The translations under genes and the position numbers were made by a program. A stretch of 64,000 nucleotides of DNA, taken from NCBI GenBank assembly GCA_025963635.1, contig JAOQAK010000016.1:22678-86677 (forward strand). Direction: 5' to 3'. Each line of letters begins with the position of its first letter. The stretch's first letter is position 1. Below the pieces are notes generated by a model. It was not told the origin of the DNA. It worked only from the letters and a program-made list of their open reading frames with translations, and made no database searches. Of this stretch, positions 54,803 to 63,880 are shown piece after piece. Origin of the DNA: Ferruginibacter sp. Its GTDB lineage: Bacteria; Bacteroidota; Bacteroidia; Chitinophagales; Chitinophagaceae.

Positions 54803-56074
54803 ATGCAAATACAGGATCTATATACTATTTATTCCCAGCATCCTTCCATTCAAACCGATACCAGGAAACTACAAAACGGAGATTTATTCTTTGCTTTAAA
54901 GGGCCCAAATTTCAACGGCAACCAATTTGCCAAACAGGCGCTGGAAGCCGGCGCTGCTCATGTCATTATCGATGAACCCGTAAATTTTGAAGATACCCGA
55001 TTGATATTGGTACCCGACGCATTACAAGCCCTTCAGCAGCTGGCAAAATACCACCGCAATCAATTCTCCATTCCATTTATAGCCATCACCGGCAGTAATG
55101 GAAAAACAACTACCAAGGAACTGGTGAGTGAAGTGCTTTCGGGCCGATACATCACTTATACTACAAAGGGAAACCTAAACAATCATATTGGTGTGCCGCT
55201 TACAATTCTCTCCATTAAAAAAGATGCTGAAATGGCGGTAATAGAAATGGGCGCCAATCATCAAAAAGAAATTGAAGGATATTGCCAATATACCCTGCCA
55301 ACCCACGGCATTATTACCAATATCGGCAAAGCACATCTCGAGGGTTTTGGTGGTGAAGATGGGGTAAAAAAAGGCAAGGGCGAATTGTTTGATTATCTAA
55401 GAGCAAGCGGTGGCACCGCTTTTATAATGAATGACTATGATTATCTAAGAGAAATGAGCAATGGTATCCCGGTTGTAAAAACTTATGGAACCGCCAATGC
55501 TGAAATAACCGGTGTTGCCGATACAAGCGCTCAATTTTTAGCAGTGAAGATAACCGGTGGCATCGCATTGGAAAAAATTACTACCCACCTGGTTGGAGAT
55601 TACAATTTACCCAATGTGCTGGTAGCAGTCGCAGTGGGCAACCATTTTAATGTTCCGGAAGATGCCATTAAGGCTGCACTGGAAAATTATACGCCTTCCA
55701 ATAGCCGAAGCCAGTTAATTGAAAAGGATGGTAACCAGGTGATTGTAGACGCCTACAATGCAAATCCCACAAGCATGAAAGCGGCCATCGAAAATTTTGC
55801 CAAAATGGAAGGAGAGAAGGTTTTGTTATTAGGAGGAATGATGGAATTGGGAGCCGAAAGTATTGCAGAACATATCGACATTGTAAGGCTTATCGACCGG
55901 TTTCCGTGGAAATCTGTGGTGCTGGTTGGTGGAGATTTTGGTAAGCTTGATCATCCCTACCTATATTTTAGTGATTCATTAGCAGCTAAAGATTGGTTAC
56001 AGCAACAACATTTTAAAGGGGTGAAATTGTTGGTAAAGGGATCGAGAAGCATGCAGATGGAAAATGTGCTGTAG
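54803..56074 (+). CDS. murF: UDP-MurNAc-tripeptide--D-Ala-D-Ala ligase MurF
   Basis: A 423-residue Mur ligase that adds D-Ala-D-Ala to the UDP-MurNAc tripeptide in the cytoplasm. The ATP-binding ITGSNGKTTTKE (95-106), EMGANHQKEI, TNIGKAHLEGFGG, and NANPTSMKAAIENF motifs are intact. The C-terminus ends VKGSRSMQMENVL. The TAG stop codon is part of the palindrome at 56071-56098, so the exact C-terminus was set by that element. It faces ftsK convergently with 20 nt between the two stops. Confidence 0.97.
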   Translation: MQIQDLYTIYSQHPSIQTDTRKLQNGDLFFALKGPNFNGNQFAKQALEAGAAHVIIDEPVNFEDTRLILVPDALQALQQLAKYHRNQFSIPFIAITGSNGKTTTKELVSEVLSGRYITYTTKGNLNNHIGVPLTILSIKKDAEMAVIEMGANHQKEIEGYCQYTLPTHGIITNIGKAHLEGFGGEDGVKKGKGELFDYLRASGGTAFIMNDYDYLREMSNGIPVVKTYGTANAEITGVADTSAQFLAVKITGGIALEKITTHLVGDYNLPNVLVAVAVGNHFNVPEDAIKAALENYTPSNSRSQLIEKDGNQVIVDAYNANPTSMKAAIENFAKMEGEKVLLLGGMMELGAESIAEHIDIVRLIDRFPWKSVVLVGGDFGKLDHPYLYFSDSLAAKDWLQQQHFKGVKLLVKGSRSMQMENVL

Positions 56075-56098
56075 AGACGCAATGCATTGCGTCTCTAC
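56071..56098. repeat. Perfect 28-bp palindrome supplying two stop codons
   Basis: GTAGAGACGCAATG followed by its exact reverse complement CATTGCGTCTCTAC. The TAG in the left arm is the murF stop, and the TAG of the right arm read on the minus strand is the ftsK stop. The element fills the whole gap between the two convergent genes and may serve as a terminator for both. A degenerate copy is at 15338-15367. Confidence 0.9.
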
Positions 56099-58632
56099 GC
56101 ACCATTATCCAAATACTGCTGCAATTCAGATTCTGTTTTTATCAAAACATCCCTTACTTTACTTCCCTGGTTGGGGCCAACCACACCCGCAGCTTCCAAC
56201 TGGTCCATCAGCCTGCCGGCACGGTTATAGCCTAATTTCATCCTTCGTTGCAACAGGGAGGTACTGCCACTCTGGCTCGCCACAATCAGGCGGGCTGCAT
56301 CCTCAAACAAAGAATCCTTATCATTCAGATCAAAATCTTTTCCTTCCATTTCCTTTTCATCCACATATTCCGGTAAAAGAAAAGCCTGTGCATATCCGCG
56401 CTGACTGCCGATAAAATCAACTACTTTATCCACTTCCGGTGTATCCACAAAGGCACACTGGAGGCGTACCAGTTCGCCATTGTAACTGATCAGCATATCA
56501 CCCTTACCGATCAATTGTTCGGCGCCCCCCGCATCTAAAATGGTACGACTATCGATCTTACTGCTCACTTTAAATGCAATCCTTGCAGGGAAGTTGGCTT
56601 TGATGGTACCGGTAATAATATTTACACTCGGCCGCTGTGTGGCAATGATAAGGTGCACCCCTACTGCCCTGGCAAGTTGCGCCAGTCGTGCAATAGGCAT
56701 TTCTACCTCTTTACCCGCAGTCATAATCAGGTCGGCAAACTCATCCACCACCAGCACAATAAAAGGCAGAAACTGGTGACCTTTTTCGGGGCTGAGCTTT
56801 CTCGCAATAAACTTTTCATTGTACTCCCTGATATTGCGGCAACCTGCCTCTTTGAGCAGGTCGTAGCGATTATCCATTTCAATACACAATGCATTGAGCG
56901 TATGCACCACCTTTTTTGTGTCGGTTATGATGGCGTCTTCTTCTCCCGGCAATTTTGCCAGGAAATGTTTTTCAATGGTTTTATAAATACTTAGCTCAAC
57001 CTTTTTCGGATCAACCAATACAAACTTTAATTGAGAAGGATGTTTTTTATACAACAACGACACCAGTATCGCATTCAATCCTACAGATTTACCCTGGCCC
57101 GTTGCACCCGCCATCAGCAAATGCGGCATACTGGCAAGGTCAACGATAAAATTTTCATTATCTATCTTCTTGCCAATAGCAATGGGAAGTGAAAAATTGT
57201 TATTCTGAAATTTTTCTGAAGAAAGCAATGTCCGCATGCTTACGATTGTTTTCTTGGCATTCGGCACTTCAATTCCAATGGTGCCCTTGCCCGGAATGGG
57301 CGCAATGATACGGATTCCCAACGCAGCAAGACTAAGCGCTATATCATCTTCCAGGTTTTTTATCCTCGAGATGCGCACACCCGCAGCAGGAATAATTTCG
57401 TACAAGGTTACAGTAGGTCCAACCGTTGCTGAGATCTTCTGAATTTGTATATCATAATTCTTCAGCGTATTGATAATCTGGTTTTTATTGGTTTCCAGTT
57501 CATTGGGATCCTGAACGATCTTCTCGCTTCCGTGCGCTTCCAGTAATTCAAGTTTTGGATACTTGTAATCCCGCAGATCAAGTATGGGATCATAAGGCGT
57601 ATCAATCGTCTGGTGTTTTAATGAAGAAACCGGCAGCGTTTCTTTTTCAGGTTTATCCGGAACGCTTTTAATTTCCAGCTCTATTGGAGCTACCTCCTTA
57701 TTTTTCTGTTCCCTTCCATTATTGAAGACTTGCGGCGGATTGAGTTCACCAGGTGAAGGCTCCAATGTTTCATTCAATACTTCGGGTGACTCTTTTTTGG
57801 GTGGTGTTACCGTGAGGGGCAGTTCCCTTTCAATCATTTGGATATCGTGGTGTAAAGCCAGGTTGTCCATATCCTGAATAAAAAGCATCGCTCCGTCTCC
57901 CTTCAACTGATTTCCTCTTGCTTCCATATTTTCCGTATCCGTTTCATCTATTGGTGCAACCTCATCAAAATGAGTGTCCATCATTTCCGTTTCGCCCGTT
58001 TCAGCAGGCATAAAGGCTGCTTTGGAAGGCAACTTAAACACAGGATTGAACCTCCAGATAATATAAGCCAATACGGATACGGCCAATACTGCCAGCGTAC
58101 CTAGCTTACCAATGAGCCTGTACAGCCAATCACGGCTGGTATCACCTGCAGATCCACCAAACGGAAAGGCGTTGCCCTGCATGATAACCGAGGCCGTTAC
58201 GCTTAACAAAGGCAGTCCTACTATAAGGTATTTTAAATTGCGGGGAACAGAAAACACTTTTTTGCCAAAGAACAGATTTACGCCGACTACAAAAAATAAA
58301 GTGCAGATTAGGTAAGAGGCTACTCCAAAGCCATGCCGGATAAAAACTTCTGAAATGAATGCGCCAAAGGTGCCCAGCAGGTTTTGAACCTTGATATCAT
58401 TGACCAGCACCATTTTGTAACTGAATTTCGCCTGGTCTTCATCCCAGGTAAAAAGGTAGGATGAAAAGGCAATAAAGAACAGGAAAGCCAACAGCAAAAA
58501 TATAGTGCCGGTGATTTTATGTGTACGCTCATCTCTCAGTAATTCCTTTACTGCTACTTTTTCTTCTGTTTCAGTCTTTAATGTCTCCTTAGCGGAGGCT
58601 TTAGACTTAGGGGATTTTACTTTAGTGGCCAT
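56095..58632 (-). CDS. ftsK: DNA translocase FtsK/SpoIIIE
   Basis: An 845-residue translocase that pumps chromosomal DNA at the septum. Four or five membrane segments lie in about 50-215, then a variable linker (about 216-370), the alpha/beta motor with Walker A GATGQGKSVGL (about 502-512) and Walker B VLVVDEFADL, and a C-terminal gamma winged helix (LIVASQSGSTSLLQRRMKLG) that reads polar DNA signals. ATG at 58632 gives MATKVKSPKSKASAK; a TTG 20 codons upstream is rejected. Its stop codon lies in the palindrome at 56071-56098. It is divergent from a histidine kinase. Confidence 0.96.
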   Translation of the reverse strand: MATKVKSPKSKASAKETLKTETEEKVAVKELLRDERTHKITGTIFLLLAFLFFIAFSSYLFTWDEDQAKFSYKMVLVNDIKVQNLLGTFGAFISEVFIRHGFGVASYLICTLFFVVGVNLFFGKKVFSVPRNLKYLIVGLPLLSVTASVIMQGNAFPFGGSAGDTSRDWLYRLIGKLGTLAVLAVSVLAYIIWRFNPVFKLPSKAAFMPAETGETEMMDTHFDEVAPIDETDTENMEARGNQLKGDGAMLFIQDMDNLALHHDIQMIERELPLTVTPPKKESPEVLNETLEPSPGELNPPQVFNNGREQKNKEVAPIELEIKSVPDKPEKETLPVSSLKHQTIDTPYDPILDLRDYKYPKLELLEAHGSEKIVQDPNELETNKNQIINTLKNYDIQIQKISATVGPTVTLYEIIPAAGVRISRIKNLEDDIALSLAALGIRIIAPIPGKGTIGIEVPNAKKTIVSMRTLLSSEKFQNNNFSLPIAIGKKIDNENFIVDLASMPHLLMAGATGQGKSVGLNAILVSLLYKKHPSQLKFVLVDPKKVELSIYKTIEKHFLAKLPGEEDAIITDTKKVVHTLNALCIEMDNRYDLLKEAGCRNIREYNEKFIARKLSPEKGHQFLPFIVLVVDEFADLIMTAGKEVEMPIARLAQLARAVGVHLIIATQRPSVNIITGTIKANFPARIAFKVSSKIDSRTILDAGGAEQLIGKGDMLISYNGELVRLQCAFVDTPEVDKVVDFIGSQRGYAQAFLLPEYVDEKEMEGKDFDLNDKDSLFEDAARLIVASQSGSTSLLQRRMKLGYNRAGRLMDQLEAAGVVGPNQGSKVRDVLIKTESELQQYLDNGA

Positions 58633-58637
58633 TAAAA

Positions 58638-58645
58638 CAAAGATA
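58638..58645 (-). promoter_or_regulatory. -7 box TATCTTTG 5 nt before the ftsK ATG
   Basis: Exact TAnnTTTG match on the minus strand, its first T 13 nt before the A of the ATG at 58632. Confidence 0.5.
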
Positions 58646-58712
58646 ATTAAAACCAGTGCCGAAAGAGCCTTTGCCTGTAAAGGATTTGTCAAAATTAATC
58701 CACGAAATTGTG

Positions 58713-58720
58713 TAAGTTTG
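58713..58720 (+). promoter_or_regulatory. -7 box TAAGTTTG for the histidine kinase
   Basis: Exact TAnnTTTG match on the plus strand, 17 nt before the TTG at 58738. Its position inside the frame of the longer TTG start (58708) favours the shorter protein. Confidence 0.5.
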
Positions 58721-58737
58721 AAAAAAAACTTGCTGCC

Positions 58738-60624
58738 TTGATCAGATTTATCCTTATTATTTTTTTTTTATTCATTCCCGGCTGGTCATTTGCACAATTA
58801 TCCAACGATAGTAACTCCATAGACATCTCTACAATTACCGAATCGCAGCTGATAAGCGATAGGTGCATGATCTATGTAGACAGCACCGGGAAGACAACTC
58901 CTGAAAATATTACGAAGCAGGCCTGGCAGCCTCTTACCAATTTCAATTTAAACAAATACATTCCCAACAGCTGGATCACGAAACCTATCTTCCTGAAATT
59001 TACGCTGGAAAACAGGGGAGATAGTTTGAAAAAGATTTATTTTATTACAGGCACTTATGTGAGAAGGATGGACCTTTTTAAACTGGCTCCCAATGGTGAA
59101 TTACTGCAATTAGAAAACGAAAGCCGCCGCGACGGATTTCAACCAATTGATTTAAAGGGAAAAGGAAAACAGGAATTTATCACCAGTTTTAATTTCACAA
59201 AAAGAAACCTGAACTACATTATACCCCAGGTAGTGAACGATGATTACTTAATTAAATTTAAGAAGCTAAGAAATATCAAAAATGATTCCCAACTCCCCAT
59301 CGGATTTTTATTAAGCGGTGTGCTGTTGATGATGATCTTTTTTACGGCGGCCAATTATTTTCAGACCGGCAGAAAAGAATTTTTGTACAATTGCTGCTAT
59401 TCTTTTTGCATGTTTAGCCTGGTATTCTTAAATACATTACTCGAAAAAAAAAGTGGTCTTTTTAGCAGCTTGTTTCATGAATATTTAGATTTTGTGTTAC
59501 TGGCAAGTGGAACAGTTTTTTACATTGCTTTCACACGAAAATTTCTCGAAACCAGGGCAAACTACCCTTTACTGAATAAAATATTTGTATTAGAAGAAAA
59601 AGTGGTGATGGTTGTACTTGTAATCTTCACCTTCGTTGTATTTTTTACCAACAATTTCCAGTTGCAGAAATCTATAGAGAACGGGCTGAAACTGATAGTG
59701 CTGGTCATTGGCATCGTATACATCGTGATTGCATTGGCTCAAAAGAATAGTCTAATGAATTACCTTGCCGTTGGCAATGCGATCCTTATTTTCTTTTCCA
59801 TCATTTCATTTTTGCTAATCCTTTTCCCATTTAAAAATACAGGCATTTTAACCAGTGCAATGATCTATTATGAGGTTGGTATTGTGTGTGAACTCATCTT
59901 TTTTCTACTAGGGCTTAGCTATAAGAACCGTGTAGAATTGATCGAAAAGATCAAAGAACAGGAATCGCTAAAAAGAGAAGCAGAAAAGCAATCTTATGAA
60001 ACAAAGCTGGCCGTTCTGAATGCACAGCAAAATGAACGAAACCGCATCAGCGCCGATATGCATGATGACCTGGGTGCCGGGGTTACCGCTATCAGATTGT
60101 ATAGCGAACTGGCTAAAAAAAGAATCGGCAAGGAGGTGATCCCTGAAATTGAAAAAATATCATCCTCCGCCAATGAGTTGCTCAACAATATGAACGCAAT
60201 CATCTGGACAATGAGCAGCAGCAATGATTCCCTGGACAATATGGTGGCCTACATACGGGGCTACGCGTTGGAATATTTTGAAAATACCGGCATCAATTGT
60301 CATATCTATCTTGAAGAAAATCTCCCGAAAATTGCTGTTAGCGGAGAGATCCGGCGAAATATTTACCTGGTGGTAAAAGAGGCACTCAACAATATTCTGA
60401 AGCATTCCGGCGCAACGGACGTAAGCATCACCCTGAAAAGAGAATCGGGCGGACTCACACTTTATATCCAGGACAATGGCAAAGGAATTGATTTTGAAAA
60501 CCTGCGCAGGTTTGGAAACGGCTTAATCAATATGAAAAAACGAATGGAAGCAACCAGGATGTATTATAATATTGAGAACAATAACGGTACATTGATCACC
60601 CTCCATAGCAAGCTGGAATTTTAG
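58738..60624 (+). CDS. 7TMR-DISM sensor histidine kinase (NarX/DesK-like)
   Basis: A 628-residue kinase. Signal peptide IRFILIIFFLFIPGWSFAQ, then a 7TMR-DISMED2-like extracellular domain (about 40-190), seven membrane segments (about 198-405), a coiled linker (IKEQESLKREAEKQSYETKL), a HisKA_3-like dimerisation motif (RNRISADMHDDLGAGVTAIR) with the phospho-His, and HATPase_c with VVKEALNNILKHSGA and DNGKGID. It has no receiver, so it needs a partner such as a LuxR-type regulator. No ATG is available; TTG at 58738 fits both the signal peptide and the promoter. Its stop interleaves with that of the convergent DUF423 gene. Confidence 0.92.
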   Translation: MIRFILIIFFLFIPGWSFAQLSNDSNSIDISTITESQLISDRCMIYVDSTGKTTPENITKQAWQPLTNFNLNKYIPNSWITKPIFLKFTLENRGDSLKKIYFITGTYVRRMDLFKLAPNGELLQLENESRRDGFQPIDLKGKGKQEFITSFNFTKRNLNYIIPQVVNDDYLIKFKKLRNIKNDSQLPIGFLLSGVLLMMIFFTAANYFQTGRKEFLYNCCYSFCMFSLVFLNTLLEKKSGLFSSLFHEYLDFVLLASGTVFYIAFTRKFLETRANYPLLNKIFVLEEKVVMVVLVIFTFVVFFTNNFQLQKSIENGLKLIVLVIGIVYIVIALAQKNSLMNYLAVGNAILIFFSIISFLLILFPFKNTGILTSAMIYYEVGIVCELIFFLLGLSYKNRVELIEKIKEQESLKREAEKQSYETKLAVLNAQQNERNRISADMHDDLGAGVTAIRLYSELAKKRIGKEVIPEIEKISSSANELLNNMNAIIWTMSSSNDSLDNMVAYIRGYALEYFENTGINCHIYLEENLPKIAVSGEIRRNIYLVVKEALNNILKHSGATDVSITLKRESGGLTLYIQDNGKGIDFENLRRFGNGLINMKKRMEATRMYYNIENNNGTLITLHSKLEF

Positions 60625-61010
60625 CCTTTATTAAATATTCCTATTGCCATCAGCACCCATCCGGCAATTAAACAAAGGCCCCCGATTGGAGTAATGGCAC
60701 CCAGCCATTTAAAGTTTTGCTGCCCCATGGCTTCAAATGCAGTCAGCAGGTAGAGTGAGCCACTGAAAATCAATATTCCAAAACAAAACAGGCGGCCAGA
60801 CCAAAGCATGTAATTATTGGGAAACTCTCTAAATAAAATACCGACTGCCAACAAGGCAAATACATGATAAAACTGGTACCGCACGGCTGTTTCAAATATG
60901 GCGAGGTACTTTTCGCTGAGTACCTGTTTTAAGGCGTGTGCGCCAAAGGCACCGGCAGCCACCGCGAGGGCACCCAATAAAGCGGCTGTTTTTAAAAAGA
61001 AAGTCTGCAT
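60621..61010 (-). CDS. DUF423 membrane protein
   Basis: A 129-residue protein with four membrane segments and the DUF423 signature GALAVAAGAFGAHALKQVL near the N-terminus, plus ETAVRYQFYHVFALL and FSGSLYLL. The family is widespread (YwdK/YgdD type) and of unknown function. Its TAA stop shares bases with the TAG of the convergent kinase gene (TTAG, 60621-60624). It begins 9 nt after the shikimate kinase gene on the same strand and is probably co-transcribed with it. Confidence 0.93.
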   Translation of the reverse strand: MQTFFLKTAALLGALAVAAGAFGAHALKQVLSEKYLAIFETAVRYQFYHVFALLAVGILFREFPNNYMLWSGRLFCFGILIFSGSLYLLTAFEAMGQQNFKWLGAITPIGGLCLIAGWVLMAIGIFNKG

Positions 61011-61019
61011 TCAATGGGT

Positions 61020-61571
61020 TTAAGAAGTGATATTTGAAATTATGGAAGGAAAAGCGTTTTGATCGAGTTCGGCAGATTTTACCGCGAGTGTTGCCTGACC
61101 ATAAAACGGCTCCCGTTCCCGTAGTTTTTGTTCGATGAAGAAAAGCAACTCGGCCCGGTTGAGCTTTTTTAACAACGGCCTGGTCTCTTTTTCCAACAGT
61201 ACTCTTTCTAAAATTTCGATGGGACTACAGATAATATAGATGGTTGTTCCATGTTCGTTCATCCATGGCATATTGTCGAAAAAACAGGGAGTGCCCCCGC
61301 CGCAGGCGATGATGGTATTCTGCAGCCCGGAACAGTTTCTCAAGGCGGCGGCTTCCAATTTTCTGAAATGATCTTCACCCTTTGTTTCAAAAATTTCTGC
61401 AATAGTGCTACCAGTTTCCTTTTCTATTACTCCATCCAGGTCGACAAATGACAATTGATTGGCTGCTGCCCATATCTTTCCCCAATGCGTTTTTCCGCTG
61501 CCCATAAATCCAATGAGGAAAAATTTCTTATCCTTACGTGCATTAAGAGGAATACTGCCTGGAGCGTTCAT
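61020..61571 (-). CDS. aroK: Shikimate kinase
   Basis: A 183-residue P-loop kinase that phosphorylates shikimate in aromatic amino-acid synthesis. Walker A FLIGFMGSGKTHWGK (18-32), the shikimate-binding DLDGVIEKETGSTIAEIF, the FRKLE segment, the CGGGTP motif and the LID region EKETRPLLKKL with its conserved Arg are all visible. A short 17-residue tail precedes the first strand. It is co-directional with DUF423, which is not a known pathway partner. Confidence 0.95.
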   Translation of the reverse strand: MNAPGSIPLNARKDKKFFLIGFMGSGKTHWGKIWAAANQLSFVDLDGVIEKETGSTIAEIFETKGEDHFRKLEAAALRNCSGLQNTIIACGGGTPCFFDNMPWMNEHGTTIYIICSPIEILERVLLEKETRPLLKKLNRAELLFFIEQKLREREPFYGQATLAVKSAELDQNAFPSIISNITS

Positions 61572-61676
61572 ATCAATCTGGTATTCTTTCCTGCAAAGAA
61601 AGTAAATAAAAAATAATGTGTTTACGAAATTTGACTGCTGGCAATTTCACAAGCGGCTTCCGGAGGGATCGGGGGC

Positions 61677-62318
61677 TTATTTCTTTTTATAATCCCCTCT
61701 TTTCCATGCCTGGATAAATTCATTCCAGGCAAAGGGATTAAATATATTCATCGGGGGTATCTGACCGGAATAGTAGGATTTTGCAGCCTGGTTGGTCAGA
61801 TACCTGCCGGCAGCTTCCCTCCCATCCTGCGGCAATGTTGCCATTAAAATCCTTCTTTTACTTTCATCATTGTTTTTGCGGGCAATCTCCAGGTTATCAT
61901 CCGGCACTACCGTATTCATAAAATCCCGCTCAAACTGTTCCTTCGAGGGCCTTGATTTGATAATCGTTGCGGCGAGATAAACGGTATCATTTACCATCAA
62001 TTGCAAAATGCTGTACTGGCTTCCTTCGATATCTTTCGGGATGGTCACTAATTTTGGTTTAAAACCCACACTCGAAAATTCAATCCGGTCACCTTTCAAC
62101 GCTACGATGCTAAAAACTCCCTGGTTATTGGTCATTGTACCACGGTTGGTTCCTTTGATGGTTACACTTACAGATGGAATCCCCTGCAGACTATCTGCTG
62201 TCATCACTACACCATATAGTTGTACCACGGAATCTTTAAATGTTTCAAATTGAGCTTTGGAGGCAGTGGGGAAAAAACAGGAAGCAGCAAAAAGAAAGTA
62301 TAGTATAAGTTTATTCAT
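61677..62318 (-). CDS. Carboxypeptidase-regulatory-like domain protein
   Basis: A 213-residue secreted protein. MNKLILYFLFAASCFFPTAS and KAQ form a signal peptide that supports ATG at 62318. Residues about 32-115 are a CarboxypepD_reg-like beta-sandwich (VQLYGVVMTADSLQGIPSVS, VTIKGTNRGTMTNNQGVFSI, EFSSVGFKP). The C-terminal region is charged and helical (FMNTVVPDDNLEIARKN) and ends WKRGDYKKK. Such domains often act as N-terminal plugs of outer-membrane receptors, but here no receptor follows. Function is unknown. Confidence 0.82.
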   Translation of the reverse strand: MNKLILYFLFAASCFFPTASKAQFETFKDSVVQLYGVVMTADSLQGIPSVSVTIKGTNRGTMTNNQGVFSIVALKGDRIEFSSVGFKPKLVTIPKDIEGSQYSILQLMVNDTVYLAATIIKSRPSKEQFERDFMNTVVPDDNLEIARKNNDESKRRILMATLPQDGREAAGRYLTNQAAKSYYSGQIPPMNIFNPFAWNEFIQAWKRGDYKKK

Positions 62319-62494
62319 GTACTCAGCCCTCAGATGATTTATTATGATTATGTTTTGTTGCCCCTTTTTTGATGCACTCAATTACCGTACGAAGCTACTG
62401 CAAGTCAGGCGCAGCGATAATTGATAAACAGTTGCTGAGTACCAAAAATAACAACATTCCTCAATTAATTAAACAAAGTAAGGTGTTCAATGTT

Positions 62495-62502
62495 TAATTT
62501 TG
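62495..62502 (+). promoter_or_regulatory. -7 box TAATTTTG for mrp
   Basis: Exact TAnnTTTG match, 35 nt before the ATG at 62538, which predicts a leader of about 30 nt. Confidence 0.45.
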
Positions 62503-62537
62503 CCGCTCAACCCGGTTTTTTAACAAATAATTGAACC

Positions 62538-63638
62538 ATGACAAACGAAGATATACTTAAAGCATTAAGTAATGTACAGGAGCCGGATTTAGGGAAAGAC
62601 CTGGTTACATTGAACATGGTAAAGGACATCGCGATTGATGGCAAAAAAGTATCTTTTACCGTGGTGTTAACTACTCCTGCCTGCCCGTTGAAAGACCTGA
62701 TTATGAATGCCTGCATCAATGCAGTGAAGCTGTTGGTGGATAAAGAAGCACAGGTAACGGTAAATTTTACCAGTAATACCAGCAGTAACCGAAAGGATGC
62801 TAAAACGCTTTTAAAAGGTGTAAGAAATATCATTGCCGTAGTAAGTGGAAAAGGTGGTGTAGGAAAAAGTACGATTGCCGCTAACCTGGCGCTCGCATTG
62901 GCGGAAGGTGGCGCCAAAGTAGGACTGATGGATGCCGATATTTATGGCCCCAGTCAGCACATTATGTTTGGCGTTCGCGGCGACAGGCCGCTGATGAGGG
63001 AAGTAGACGGGAAGGGCATGATTGTACCGATTGAAAAGTTCGGCATCAAGGTGATGAGCATCGGGTTGCTGGTAGATGAAAAACAAGCGGTGGTTTGGCG
63101 TGGCCCAATGGTTAGCAGCGCCATCAAGCAGTTTGTGAGCGATGTGGATTGGGGCGAACTGGATTACCTCGTTATCGATATGCCGCCAGGCACCGGCGAT
63201 ATCCATTTAACGGTGGTGCAAACCGTGCCGGTTACGGGTGTAATTGTTGTAACCACTCCACAGTTGGTAGCATTGGCAGACGCAAAAAAAGGCATCGCCA
63301 TGTTCGGACAGGCACAATTGAAAGTGCCCATTATCGGGCTCGTGGAAAATATGAGTTATTTTACTCCGGCAGAATTACCGGAAAATAAATATTACCTCTT
63401 CGGAAAAGACGGTGGTAAAAATTTGGCGGAAGAGTTTGATATTCCATTCCTCGGACAAATTCCTATTGTGCAAACTATTCGGGAAGGCGGCGATAGTGGA
63501 GTGCCGATTATGATGAGCGATGATGAGATCACTAAAAAAGCATTTACAGATTTCGCCGGAAATGCCGCAAGGGGAATTGCCATGAGAAATGCCAACCTTG
63601 CCCCTACTGAGATCCAGCAGGTAATTGAGATGGTGTAA
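62538..63638 (+). CDS. mrp: Mrp/ApbC-type iron-sulfur carrier ATPase
   Basis: A 366-residue protein with an N-terminal DUF59/MIP18 domain (about 1-85, with TTPACPLKDLI) and a ParA/Nbp35-type ATPase whose deviant Walker A GKGGVGKS is at 104-111. It is expected to carry Fe-S clusters to apoproteins. The Cys-x-x-Cys that bridges a cluster in the ATPase dimer of Escherichia ApbC is not present; the equivalent region reads VENMSYFTPAELPENKYYLF. This seems to be a lineage variant. The Cys49 of the DUF59 domain is retained. A heptad array starts at its stop codon. Confidence 0.94.
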   Translation: MTNEDILKALSNVQEPDLGKDLVTLNMVKDIAIDGKKVSFTVVLTTPACPLKDLIMNACINAVKLLVDKEAQVTVNFTSNTSSNRKDAKTLLKGVRNIIAVVSGKGGVGKSTIAANLALALAEGGAKVGLMDADIYGPSQHIMFGVRGDRPLMREVDGKGMIVPIEKFGIKVMSIGLLVDEKQAVVWRGPMVSSAIKQFVSDVDWGELDYLVIDMPPGTGDIHLTVVQTVPVTGVIVVTTPQLVALADAKKGIAMFGQAQLKVPIIGLVENMSYFTPAELPENKYYLFGKDGGKNLAEEFDIPFLGQIPIVQTIREGGDSGVPIMMSDDEITKKAFTDFAGNAARGIAMRNANLAPTEIQQVIEMV

Positions 63639-63880
63639 TGGTGAATGGTTTTATCGTGAATGGATTTATCGTGAATGGTCAATCGGGAATCGTGAAAGCT
63701 TTAAATAGTTTGTTGGAAAGCAAAAATTTTGTTTAGGAATTTTGTTTGGCACAAACAGAAGTTTTTCAATAAAACATCGTTGTGTCACTTGTACTTTCTC
63801 AGCAATGGGGAGCGCTGGACAGCTACCATTAACTAAATTGCACCGCAGAGTCACCATTGACCATTGACCATTGACCATTC
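63637..63880. repeat. Heptad element with distant arms after mrp
   Basis: The left arm has GTGAATG words at 63644, 63656 and 63671, spaced by TTTTATC-like inserts, and begins in the mrp stop codon. The right arm at about 63852-63879 is ACCATTG x3 then ACCATTC, complementary in sense to TGGTCAA/ATGGTGA. Confidence 0.65.
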
